A program made the translations under genes and the position numbers. A DNA stretch of 47,189 bases from the NCBI RefSeq assembly GCF_001512305.1, contig NZ_LNUT01000008.1, forward strand, positions 1 through 47,189, in the 5' to 3' direction. This document shows positions 32,325 through 39,540 of this stretch, in pieces (positions within the stretch are counted from its first letter, which is position 1; every line of letters begins with the position of its first letter). A model generated the notes under the pieces. It saw nothing but the letters and a program-made list of their open reading frames with translations. It had not been told where the DNA came from and ran no database searches. Origin of the DNA: Arthrobacter sp. EPSL27. Lineage in GTDB: Bacteria > Actinomycetota > Actinomycetes > Actinomycetales > Micrococcaceae.

Positions 32325-33746
32325 ATGGGCACCACACCCGTCCCAGGCGCGGCCGCGGCCACCGATGCGCCTCCGGCTGCGGCCGCTGCTGATGACGCCG
32401 GAACCCGGAAATGTTACGACGTCGCCGTGATCGGCGGCGGCGTGGTGGGGCACGGGATCGCGTGGGCAGCGCGGCGTTCGGGCCGGACGGTTGCCCTGAT
32501 CGACGACGCGCCGGGCAGCGGCGCCAGCTGGGCAGCCGCCGGCATGCTGGCCCCCGTCAGTGAACTGCACTACCAGGAGGAAGGCCTCCTCGAGCTCATG
32601 CTGGAGTCCTCCCGCCTCTGGCCGGCATTTGCCGCCGGACTGGAGGCAACAGGACTGGAGGCAACCGGCCTGGACGAAACCGGCGTGGGGGAAACCGGGC
32701 CGGACGGCGCCGGGGGAGCGGGGAACAGGACCGGCTACCTCACGACGCCGACCCTCGCCGTGGGGGCCGACGCCGCCGACCGCCGGGCGCTCGCGGACCT
32801 GCGCACGGTGCAGCAGTCCTCCGGCCTGGCGGTGGAGCCGCTGACCGTCCGGGAAGCCCGCGTCCGCGAACCCCTGTTGAGCCCCGGCATCTCCTGCGCC
32901 TTCGACATCCCCGCAGACCACCAGGTGGACCCCCGCCGGCTGCTTGCCCGGATCCGGGAGCTCCTTGCCGCGGACAGCCGGTGCCGCATGCTTCCCCGGC
33001 GCGCCTCCGGATTGTTCTGGGAGGACGGGAAGGTCGCAGGAGCCACGCTCGCCGGCGGCGGCACCGTCCTCGCCGCTGAAACCATCGTCGCCAACGGCCT
33101 GGGGGCCGGCGCCCTCGGGGGACTGCCCCGCGGTCTCCGCCTGCCGCTCCGGCCCGTCCACGGTGACATTCTCCGGCTCCGGGTGCCGGAGAAGCTGCGG
33201 CCGCTGCTCACCTCCACCGTGCGGGGACTGGTCCGCGGGGTGCCCGTCTACATCGTGCCCCGGCAGGACGGCACGGTGGTCATCGGCGCCACGCAGCGGG
33301 AGGACGCCCTCAGCGGACCCACGCAAGCGGAAGCGCCCGGCAATGCAACGGACGGTAATCCAGCCGGCCCGGCCGTGTCCGCCGGCGGGGTGTACCAGCT
33401 GCTGCGGGACGCCCAGCAGCTGCTCCCCGCCGTCGCGGAACTGGAGCTGCTGGAGGCCACCGCAAGGGCACGCCCCGGCACCCCGGACAACGCGCCCCTG
33501 CTGGGCCGGGTGGCGGAACCCGGCGGCCTGGGTGACGTTCCCGGGCTGATCATCGCCACCGGCTTCTTCCGGCACGGCATCCTGCTGACGCCCGTGGCCG
33601 CCGGGATCTGCCGCCAGCTGCTGGACGGCACCGAGGACCCCCGGTGGTCCCGCTTCCGGCCGGACCGGTTCGCCGCCGGCGCCCCGCGGGACGCAGCAGC
33701 CACAAGCACACCCTCCACCCCCGAGCACAGCAAGGAAACGGCATGA
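32325..33746 (+). CDS. thiO: Glycine oxidase ThiO
   Basis: A 473-residue DAO-family FAD oxidase that makes iminoglycine for the thiazole. The dinucleotide motif is DVAVIGGGVVGHGIAW (about residues 29-45), with PGSGASWAAAGMLAPVSE after it and TGFFRHGILLTPVAA near the C-terminus. About 100 residues longer than Bacillus ThiO, because of an N-terminal Ala-rich tail of 25 residues, a four-unit 5-residue repeat (32640-32699) and a C-terminal tail. It lies behind the TPP riboswitch and overlaps thiS by ATGA. Confidence 0.9.
   Translation: MGTTPVPGAAAATDAPPAAAAADDAGTRKCYDVAVIGGGVVGHGIAWAARRSGRTVALIDDAPGSGASWAAAGMLAPVSELHYQEEGLLELMLESSRLWPAFAAGLEATGLEATGLDETGVGETGPDGAGGAGNRTGYLTTPTLAVGADAADRRALADLRTVQQSSGLAVEPLTVREARVREPLLSPGISCAFDIPADHQVDPRRLLARIRELLAADSRCRMLPRRASGLFWEDGKVAGATLAGGGTVLAAETIVANGLGAGALGGLPRGLRLPLRPVHGDILRLRVPEKLRPLLTSTVRGLVRGVPVYIVPRQDGTVVIGATQREDALSGPTQAEAPGNATDGNPAGPAVSAGGVYQLLRDAQQLLPAVAELELLEATARARPGTPDNAPLLGRVAEPGGLGDVPGLIIATGFFRHGILLTPVAAGICRQLLDGTEDPRWSRFRPDRFAAGAPRDAAATSTPSTPEHSKETA
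32640..32699 (+). repeat. 15-bp tandem repeat inside thiO
   Basis: Four 15-bp units encode LEATG, LEATG, LDETG, VGETG, in phase with the reading frame. Confidence 0.85.
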
Positions 33747-33979
33747 ACATCACAGTCAACGGAACCGGGCACACAGTGCCTGACGGCGCCTCGGTAGGCA
33801 CCCTGGTCAGCCGGGTCACCGGCCGGGAGCTCGCCCCGAACGGGCAGTCGGCGGACGGCCGGAAGCTGGGCGTCGCCGTCGCACGCAACGCGGAGGTGGT
33901 GCCCCGCAGCCAGTGGCACGGCACCGCGCTCGCCGACGGCGACGACATCGAGCTGGTCACGGCGGTGCAGGGAGGATGA
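33743..33979 (+). CDS. thiS: Sulfur carrier protein ThiS
   Basis: A 78-residue ubiquitin-like carrier. It starts MNITVNGTGHTVP and ends in VTAVQGG; the Gly-Gly end is activated by adenylation and then thiocarboxylated. ATG 33743 overlaps the thiO stop (ATGA); an upstream in-frame ATG at 33644 lies inside thiO and is rejected. Slightly longer than E. coli ThiS (66 aa). There is no thiF in the operon. Confidence 0.93.
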   Translation: MNITVNGTGHTVPDGASVGTLVSRVTGRELAPNGQSADGRKLGVAVARNAEVVPRSQWHGTALADGDDIELVTAVQGG

Positions 33980-34830
33980 GCAGCATGCAGGAGCGCGCCG
34001 TGGTGGAACCCGCCGTGGCGGAAAAAGCTGCCGCGGCACCGGGCACATCGATCACGGCGGCTGATCCGTTCATGGTCGACGGCGTGCAGCTGGGGTCGCG
34101 GCTGATCATGGGCACCGGCGGGGCGCCCAGCCTGGACGGCCTGGGGGCCGCGCTGCTGGCGTCCGGCACCGAGCTGACCACTGTTGCCATGCGCCGCTAC
34201 TCCACCGCGGAGGCCGGGTCGCTGTTTCAGCTGCTCCTGGACCACAACATCCGGGTGCTGCCCAACACTGCGGGCTGCTTCACCGCCAAGGACGCGGTGC
34301 TGACCGCAGAGCTGGCACGCGAAGCCCTCGAAACGGACTGGGTGAAGCTGGAGGTCATCGCGGATGAGCACACGCTGCTGCCGGACGCCGTCGAACTCGT
34401 CGAGGCCACCGAGCAGCTCGTAGGCCGCGGGTTCAAGGTCTTCGCCTACACTAACGACGATCCCGTCCTTGCCCTGCGGCTGGAAAACCTCGGCGCCGCT
34501 GCGGTGATGCCCCTCGGCGCGCCCATCGGCACCGGCCTGGGCATCCTGAACCCGCACAACATCGAACTGATCGTTGCGCGTGCGTCTGTTCCCGTGGTGC
34601 TCGACGCCGGGATCGGCACCGCGTCCGACGCCGCCCTTGCCATGGAGCTTGGCTGCGACGCCGTCCTGCTGGCCACCGCCGTGACCCGGGCGCAGAATCC
34701 GGTGCTCATGGGGGAGGCCTTCAAGCACGCGGTGATCGCCGGTAGGCTGGCAAAAAGGGCCGGCCGGATTCCGCGCCGGGAGCACGCGCTGGCGTCCTCC
34801 GCCATGGAGGGCCGCGCCGAATTCCTTTAA
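33976..34830 (+). CDS. thiG: Thiazole synthase
   Basis: A 284-residue TIM-barrel enzyme. It combines deoxyxylulose phosphate, iminoglycine and ThiS thiocarboxylate. Motifs: SRLIMGTGGAPSL, TTVAMRRYS, LLPNTAGCFTAKDAVLTA, DWVKLEVIADEHTLLPD (catalytic Lys), AVMPLGAPIGTGLGI and VPVVLDAGIGTASDAALAMELG. ATG 33976 overlaps the thiS stop, but ATG 33985 has the better-spaced GGAGG and may be the true start. The last 15 nt, including the stop, are duplicated directly after the gene. Confidence 0.93.
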   Translation: MSSMQERAVVEPAVAEKAAAAPGTSITAADPFMVDGVQLGSRLIMGTGGAPSLDGLGAALLASGTELTTVAMRRYSTAEAGSLFQLLLDHNIRVLPNTAGCFTAKDAVLTAELAREALETDWVKLEVIADEHTLLPDAVELVEATEQLVGRGFKVFAYTNDDPVLALRLENLGAAAVMPLGAPIGTGLGILNPHNIELIVARASVPVVLDAGIGTASDAALAMELGCDAVLLATAVTRAQNPVLMGEAFKHAVIAGRLAKRAGRIPRREHALASSAMEGRAEFL

Positions 34831-34896
34831 GCCGAATTCCTTTAAACCGGACCACTGAGCAATTGGACCACTGAACAGCCGGACCACTGAGTAAAG
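34816..34896 (+). repeat. Duplicated thiG end plus a 16-bp-period tandem repeat
   Basis: GCCGAATTCCTTTAA occurs at 34816-34830 (end of thiG with its stop) and again at 34831-34845. It is followed by three copies of GGACCACTGA at 34849, 34865 and 34881, spaced exactly 16 bp. The repeat reaches the Shine-Dalgarno of the next gene. Confidence 0.9.
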
Positions 34897-34907
34897 GGGA
34901 GCCTGCC

Positions 34908-35237
34908 ATGGCAGCCATAGAGGACGTCCTCACCGAGAGCCAGGTGGACGAGGCCCTGGCGGGTCTGCCGGACTGGCGCTACAGCCTGGGCGGCCTGGTC
35001 ACTGCCTACAAGGCGCCGACGGCGGCCGCGGCACTGGAGCTGATCGCCGCCGTCGGGCGCCTGGCCGAAGAACAGAACCACCACCCCGACCTGGACTGGC
35101 GCTACCGGAGGGTCCTCCTGCGGTACAGCTCCCACGACGCCGGGGGCCAGGTCACGCGGCGGGACGTCGCCGCCGCAACAGCGGCCGGGGCTGCGGCCGC
35201 CCGGGTCGGCGCCGTCCCGGAGCCCCCGCCGCAGTAG
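34908..35237 (+). CDS. Pterin-4a-carbinolamine dehydratase
   Basis: A 109-residue PCD/DCoH-family enzyme. It has the family signature with paired histidines, EEQNHHPDLDWRYRRVLLRYSSHD followed by GGQVTRRDVAAA. The enzyme dehydrates 4a-hydroxytetrahydrobiopterin, or in bacteria may serve folate or molybdopterin-related roles. It follows thiG after a repeat-filled 77-nt gap with its own AAAGGGGAG Shine-Dalgarno, and may be read from the thi promoter. No aromatic amino acid hydroxylase is in the window. Confidence 0.88.
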   Translation: MAAIEDVLTESQVDEALAGLPDWRYSLGGLVTAYKAPTAAAALELIAAVGRLAEEQNHHPDLDWRYRRVLLRYSSHDAGGQVTRRDVAAATAAGAAAARVGAVPEPPPQ

Positions 35238-35257
35238 GGGTCCCGGGCCTTAACGAG

Positions 35258-35291
35258 CTGTGACCACCACCCGGGCGGGTGATGGTCACAG
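35258..35291. terminator. Terminator between thi operon and convergent gene
   Basis: A 15-bp stem with one mismatch (35258-35272 with 35277-35291) and a GGGC loop, followed by TTTG. Confidence 0.75.
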
Positions 35292-35319
35292 TTTGCGGGG
35301 CTGCTGCCCGGCGAAAGTG

Positions 35320-35622
35320 CTAGGCGCGCAGGATGGCGGTGAGCCTGGCGGTGTCGCGGCCGGTGCGGGTCTTGCCCAGGTAGAGGACGGCCGCCACGGC
35401 TGCGGCGGCGCCCAGGACCATCGGCAGCACCCAGGGGATCCACGTCAGCCCGGGCTGGTAGCCCAGGCCGGCGGCGATAAAAATCATCCAGCTCACCATC
35501 CCGACGGTGAGTGAGACACCCGCCGGGACGGCGATGCCGTACTTGGCGTGCCGTTTGTCATTGGCCCACACCACAAAGCCCGCGGCCACGGTCACCAGGG
35601 CAACCACAATCAGGGAAAGCAC
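35320..35622 (-). CDS. Small integral membrane protein, 100 aa
   Basis: Not assigned to a family. Three hydrophobic helices are visible: MLSLIVVALVTVAAGFVVWA (1-20), a middle one (about 29-52) and WVLPMVLGAAAAVAAVLYLG (about 63-83); the C-terminus is basic. The GTG start at 35622 has GAGGAG upstream. Between DUF3107 and a terminator; probably its own short unit or cotranscribed with DUF3107. Confidence 0.75.
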   Translation of the reverse strand: MLSLIVVALVTVAAGFVVWANDKRHAKYGIAVPAGVSLTVGMVSWMIFIAAGLGYQPGLTWIPWVLPMVLGAAAAVAAVLYLGKTRTGRDTARLTAILRA

Positions 35623-35673
35623 GTTTGGACTCCTCGCAGATCTGGGAACCGGGTCAGCAGCGGCCGGTGGGTG

Positions 35674-35898
35674 CTAGAGCGCGCCGAAGCCGACGCGGCG
35701 GACTTCCTGGGCGCCGATTTCAACGTAGCCCAGCACGTTCGCGGGAACGATGATCTGGCGGCCCTTCTCGTCGGTCAGGCGCAGCTCCGTGCCCTTGGCG
35801 ATCGCCTCGCCCACCACCTTGGCCACGGCGTCGGCATCCTGTGCCGATTCCAGGACAATTTCGCGGCCGATGTTCTGAATGCCGATCTTTACTTCCAC
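35674..35898 (-). CDS. DUF3107 small protein (Rv3208A-like)
   Basis: A 74-residue protein starting MEVKIGIQNIGREIVLES and ending EIGAQEVRRVGFGAL, which is the whole DUF3107 family. Rv3208A (TB9.4) is the mycobacterial form, also next to a TetR gene. Function is unknown. GTG 35898 is chosen because the family begins there and GGGAGGCC precedes it; the ORF could extend upstream to 35931, but without RBS. Confidence 0.9.
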   Translation of the reverse strand: MEVKIGIQNIGREIVLESAQDADAVAKVVGEAIAKGTELRLTDEKGRQIIVPANVLGYVEIGAQEVRRVGFGAL

Positions 35899-35959
35899 AG
35901 CAAGGCCTCCCAGCCAATCAAAGTCCAACAAAAATCAAAGCGTCATCTCTATTTGTAGT

Positions 35960-36625
35960 CTAGGTTTCCTTCGGGAAACGTGAGATTCCGCGCCAAGCTA
36001 AACGGTAGATCAGGTCGCTGGCCACATCGAGGTCCAGATTGCCGTCGGTTTCCAGCCAGTACCGGGCGCTGACGTGCGCAAGTCCGGCGAGTCCGCGGCC
36101 CAGTAGCTGGGACTCCAGTTCGGGGAGCTTCGTGTCCTCGGCGATGACCCGGGCGACGGCGTCGGCGAAGGTCTTGTTGAACGTCTCCAGCCGGGCGCTG
36201 ACGTCCGGGTCGTTGACGAGGTCGGATTCGAACACCAGGCGGTGGGCCTGGTCGTCGCTGGCGATGAAGTGGAAGTACGCACGCATGACGGCCTGGACGC
36301 GCTCGTCGTTGTCCGTGGTGGAGTTGAGGGCTCCCAGCAGGAGGTCGGTCAGCTTGCTCAGCTGGCTTTCCAGCAGGGCGATGTACAGCTCGCGTTTGGA
36401 CGGGAAGTGCTGGTACAGCACGGGCTTGCTGACGTGGGCGGTCTCGGCAATCTCGTCCATGGCGGCACCGTGGTATCCGTTGGCGACGAAGACCTCCTGG
36501 GCCGCCGCGAGCAGCTGCGCCCGGCGTTCATCGCGGGGCAGCCGTGCCGACCGCTGCCCGCCCCGTGCCGGTGCCTCCGGCGACTTACCTGCGTGACTCC
36601 GCTCAACCGGTGCCTGATGAACCAC
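35960..36625 (-). CDS. TetR-family regulator (Rv3208-like)
   Basis: A 221-residue repressor. The helix-turn-helix is RDERRAQLLAAAQEVFVANGYHGAAMDEIAETAHVSKPVLYQHFPSKRELY (about 26-77), followed by a TetR_C-type ligand domain. Start GTG 36625 has AGAAGG upstream; a much longer upstream open frame is antisense to moeZ and was discarded. A -10-like TAAAGT lies further upstream. Its mycobacterial counterpart is next to the same DUF3107 and MoeZ genes. Ligand and targets unknown. Confidence 0.87.
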   Translation of the reverse strand: MVHQAPVERSHAGKSPEAPARGGQRSARLPRDERRAQLLAAAQEVFVANGYHGAAMDEIAETAHVSKPVLYQHFPSKRELYIALLESQLSKLTDLLLGALNSTTDNDERVQAVMRAYFHFIASDDQAHRLVFESDLVNDPDVSARLETFNKTFADAVARVIAEDTKLPELESQLLGRGLAGLAHVSARYWLETDGNLDLDVASDLIYRLAWRGISRFPKET

Positions 36626-36698
36626 TGTCGGCCTTCTTTCGCTTGCTGTTACTCCTACTTTACGTGGCAGTAATATGACCTGGCGGCATCTTCGGGCA

Positions 36699-36704
36699 TA
36701 GATT
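36699..36704 (+). promoter_or_regulatory. -10 element for moeZ
   Basis: TAGATT, 5 nt before ATG 36710, with no Shine-Dalgarno. Confidence 0.4.
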
Positions 36705-36709
36705 GAAGT

Positions 36710-37921
36710 ATGGCTTCCAAGTTCACTCCGCATGCAGCCCCCGCAACCCCGGAACCCGTGCCCGGACCGCTGGTGGAGCCGGCGGACGCCCTGAGTACGG
36801 AAGAAGTCGAGCGCTACTCCCGGCACCTCATCATCCCGGAAATCGGGGCGGTGGGGCAGCGCCGCCTGAAAAACGCCAAGGTCCTGGTGATCGGCGCCGG
36901 CGGCCTCGGTTCCCCGGCTTTGCTTTACCTGGCCGCCGCCGGGGTGGGGACCCTGGGGATCATCGACGACGATGCCGTGGATCTGAGCAACCTCCAGCGC
37001 CAGGTCATCCATGGGGTGGCGGACGTGGGCCGGCCCAAGATCGAGTCCGCGCGCGACGCCATCGCCGCGCTGAACCCGCTCGTGGAGGTGAAGCTGCACA
37101 ACGTCCGCCTCGACGCCTCCAACGCGCTGGAACTGTTTGCCGGGTACGACCTCATCCTGGACGGCGCCGACAACTTCGCCACCCGCTACCTCGTGAACGA
37201 CGCCGCGGCGATCCTTGGCAAGCCCTATGTCTGGGGCTCGATCTTCCGCTTCGACGGGCAGGTCAGCGTCTTCTGGGAAAAGCACGGCCCCACCTACCGC
37301 GACCTGTACCCCGAAGCCCCGCCGGCAGGGTCCGTGCCGTCCTGCGGCGAAGGCGGTGTGTTCGGCATGCTCTGCGCCGCCGTCGGGTCGCTGATGGTGA
37401 CGGAGGCCGTCAAGCTGATCACCGGCGTCGGCCGCTCCCTGCTGGGCCGTGTGGCGCTCTTCGACGCCCTCGGCGGCACCTGGCGTGAGATCAAGGTTTC
37501 CCGCGATCCGGAGGCGGAGCGGATCACGGAACTGACGGATTATGAGGCGTTCTGCGGCATCGCGCCGCCTGCGGAGGCGGGCACCGAGCACACCGTGACC
37601 GCGACGCAGCTGGCCACGATGCTGGCCTCCCGCACCGCCGGGCTCAAGGACTTCCACCTCGTGGACGTGCGCGAGAGCGGGGAATACGAGATCGTCCGGA
37701 TCGACGGGGCGGTCCTGATCCCGCAGGGCCGGATCCTGGCGGGGGAGGCGTGGCACGAGCTGCCGCAGGACACGGACATCGTGTTCCACTGCAAGGCCGG
37801 GACCCGGTCCGCGGCTGTCCTCGCCGCCGCACGGGCCGCGGGCTACGAACGGGTCAGCCACCTCGACGGCGGCATCCTGGCCTGGGTGCGGGATGTTGAG
37901 CCCGGGAAGCCGGTTTACTGA
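36710..37921 (+). CDS. moeZ: Adenylyltransferase/sulfurtransferase MoeZ (MoeB-rhodanese)
   Basis: A 403-residue E1-like enzyme. The ATP-binding loop is VLVIGAGGLGSPALLYLAAAGVG, with the DLSNLQRQVI motif; the catalytic loop SVPSCGEGG has C212. A rhodanese domain follows (about 300-400), with persulfide C361 in FHCKAGTRSA. The zinc CxxC pairs of E. coli MoeB are absent (TYRDLYP instead of CxxC), as in mycobacterial MoeZ (Rv3206c). It should adenylate and sulfurate ubiquitin-like sulfur carriers for molybdopterin, cysteine or thiamin; ThiS is encoded 3 kb away. Divergent from the TetR gene. Confidence 0.9.
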   Translation: MASKFTPHAAPATPEPVPGPLVEPADALSTEEVERYSRHLIIPEIGAVGQRRLKNAKVLVIGAGGLGSPALLYLAAAGVGTLGIIDDDAVDLSNLQRQVIHGVADVGRPKIESARDAIAALNPLVEVKLHNVRLDASNALELFAGYDLILDGADNFATRYLVNDAAAILGKPYVWGSIFRFDGQVSVFWEKHGPTYRDLYPEAPPAGSVPSCGEGGVFGMLCAAVGSLMVTEAVKLITGVGRSLLGRVALFDALGGTWREIKVSRDPEAERITELTDYEAFCGIAPPAEAGTEHTVTATQLATMLASRTAGLKDFHLVDVRESGEYEIVRIDGAVLIPQGRILAGEAWHELPQDTDIVFHCKAGTRSAAVLAAARAAGYERVSHLDGGILAWVRDVEPGKPVY

Positions 37922-38009
37922 GCCAAGCCATAACGCGCGCCGCGTCTGGGCGAAGCCTGAGCGCTACACGCCTCTGTAGAAACGGGTGGCGGGGGGAGCG
38001 GTGTAGGGC

Positions 38010-39359
38010 TTAGGCCGTGTGCCGGCGGGCGCCGTCCCCGGCGTCGGGCATTACCGCGTTGGCATCGTGGGCCACGGGGCACGCAGCGGCGGGCTTGGCG
38101 GCAGCCGGCTCGACCGTGATGCCGTACAGCGCCTCGAGGGCGGCAACGTAGTCCTCCTGCTGGCCGTTGGAAGCCAGCTCGCGCGCCCGGACCGTGGGGA
38201 CGTGCAGCAGCTGCTTGACCATCCGGCGGAGGGCGAACTCCACCTCCTCGGCCGCGGCGGTGCAGCCGTGGCGGGCCCGGACCTTTTCCATTTCCGAGTC
38301 CAGCACGTCCATGGTGTGGCGCCGCAGGGCGACGATGGCGGAGTCCACCGAGCGGGCTTCCCGCTCCTGCTCGAAAGCGCTTGCCGCGCCGGCCACAATG
38401 CTGCTGGCCTGGGCCAGCGACTCGGCCTGTTCCTGCGGGGCGGCCAGGCGCACCGATTCGAGCGTGAGGAGCTCGACCCCGTCGAGCGAACCGACGGCAG
38501 GATCAAAATCGTGGGTGAGGGCGAGGTCGATGGCGATCAGCGGCTGGGGCGAGTTTGCCCGGATCGCGGCGAGTTCCGAGGCCTCGACGCGGGTGTCCGC
38601 CCCGCTGCAGCCGATCATCACATCGGCGGCGGCGACGGCGGCCGGAAGCGTTTCGGCGTCGAGCGCCGTCCCGCCCCGGGTGGCGACGAAGCCGGCGGCG
38701 CGGCCGGAGGAGGAGTAGACGGAGACGTCGGTGCAGCCGCGTTCGCGCAGGAGCGACATGGTGGCGCCAGCATAGGCGCCGGTGCCGAAGACCACAACCT
38801 TCTTGGCGGACCAGTCGGGATTTTCGGAAAGTTCCGTGGCGAGGTCGAGGGCCACGGAGACGACTGACAGGCCGCGGGCGCCGAGGGCGGTCTGCGCGCC
38901 CACGTCCTTGGCGGTCTTTGACGCGGCCTGGAACAGCCGGACCAGGCCGGAGCTGGCGGTACCTTCGTGCTGGGCGGTGATCAGGGCCCGGCGCACCTGG
39001 CCGGCGATCTCTCGTTCGCCCACGACGGCGGAATCGAGCCCGGAGCTCACCGAGAACAGGTGCCGGGTGACGTCCGGGCCTGTGTGGGTGTTAAAGGACC
39101 GTGCGACGAGCTGTTCGTTGAGTCCGGTGGAACCGCTGAGCTGGGCAATCAGGGCTGCCCGGGCGCTCTCGACGTCATCCGGGTGCGGGGCTTCGCCGTA
39201 AATTTCGAAGCGGTTGCAGGTGGAGAGGACGATGGCGCCCGCGACGGCCGGCGATCCGGCAAGGGCGGATGTGGCGAGCGCTGAAGCGCCGGTGCTCAGT
39301 TGAGCAACGGTCTCGAGGTCGATGTCGGCGTGGGTCGCCACCAGAGAAAAAAGAACCAC
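38010..39359 (-). CDS. hemA: Glutamyl-tRNA reductase
   Basis: A 449-residue enzyme reducing glutamyl-tRNA to glutamate semialdehyde, the first committed step of heme synthesis. The catalytic C48 lies in VLSTCNRFEIYGEA; SSGLDSAVVGEREIAGQV is the tRNA-binding/active-site region; KKVVVFGTGAYAG begins the NADPH Rossmann domain; the C-terminal helices form the dimer. GTG 39359 was chosen by alignment with LFSLVATHADIDLE. TATGAT, a near-perfect -10, lies 9 nt upstream, so the mRNA may be leaderless. The last 30 residues are unusual and contain C427-P-V-A-H431, resembling a heme-regulatory motif. Divergent from hemE. Confidence 0.93.
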   Translation of the reverse strand: MVLFSLVATHADIDLETVAQLSTGASALATSALAGSPAVAGAIVLSTCNRFEIYGEAPHPDDVESARAALIAQLSGSTGLNEQLVARSFNTHTGPDVTRHLFSVSSGLDSAVVGEREIAGQVRRALITAQHEGTASSGLVRLFQAASKTAKDVGAQTALGARGLSVVSVALDLATELSENPDWSAKKVVVFGTGAYAGATMSLLRERGCTDVSVYSSSGRAAGFVATRGGTALDAETLPAAVAAADVMIGCSGADTRVEASELAAIRANSPQPLIAIDLALTHDFDPAVGSLDGVELLTLESVRLAAPQEQAESLAQASSIVAGAASAFEQEREARSVDSAIVALRRHTMDVLDSEMEKVRARHGCTAAAEEVEFALRRMVKQLLHVPTVRARELASNGQQEDYVAALEALYGITVEPAAAKPAAACPVAHDANAVMPDAGDGARRHTA

Positions 39360-39368
39360 AGCAGGATC

Positions 39369-39374
39369 ATCATA
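39369..39374 (-). promoter_or_regulatory. -10 element for hemA
   Basis: TATGAT on the minus strand, 9 nt before GTG. Confidence 0.5.
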
Positions 39375-39527
39375 GCTTTTTCGTTGCCCGGTAGAACAAC
39401 TGTGCGGGGTGTGACCGCCCACGCAGGGCTGTGATTGGCGCCACAGGCGGGCGCCGCCCGCGTCCCGGCCAGCCAGCACCCTCCAGCCGGTGACACGCTG
39501 TCGTTATCTTTTGGAGCCGATTTTCGG

Positions 39528-39533
39528 CACAAT
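39528..39533 (+). promoter_or_regulatory. Likely -10 (CACAAT) for hemE
   Basis: CACAAT, 7 nt before ATG 39541. No Shine-Dalgarno of normal spacing. Confidence 0.35.
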
Positions 39534-39540
39534 CGGAGTC

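Noticed and set aside
34816..34896. CRISPR array or riboswitch in the thiG-PCD gap
   Set aside because: Units are 10 bp conserved with 6-bp variable parts, too short for CRISPR, and no cas genes or riboswitch consensus is present.
35960..37861. 633-residue open frame extending the TetR protein upstream
   Set aside because: The extension lies opposite moeZ; the regulator has a proper GTG start with RBS at 36625.
39490..39540. Upstream ATG for hemE at 39490
   Set aside because: The added residues are not family-like and the -10-like CACAAT lies downstream of that ATG.
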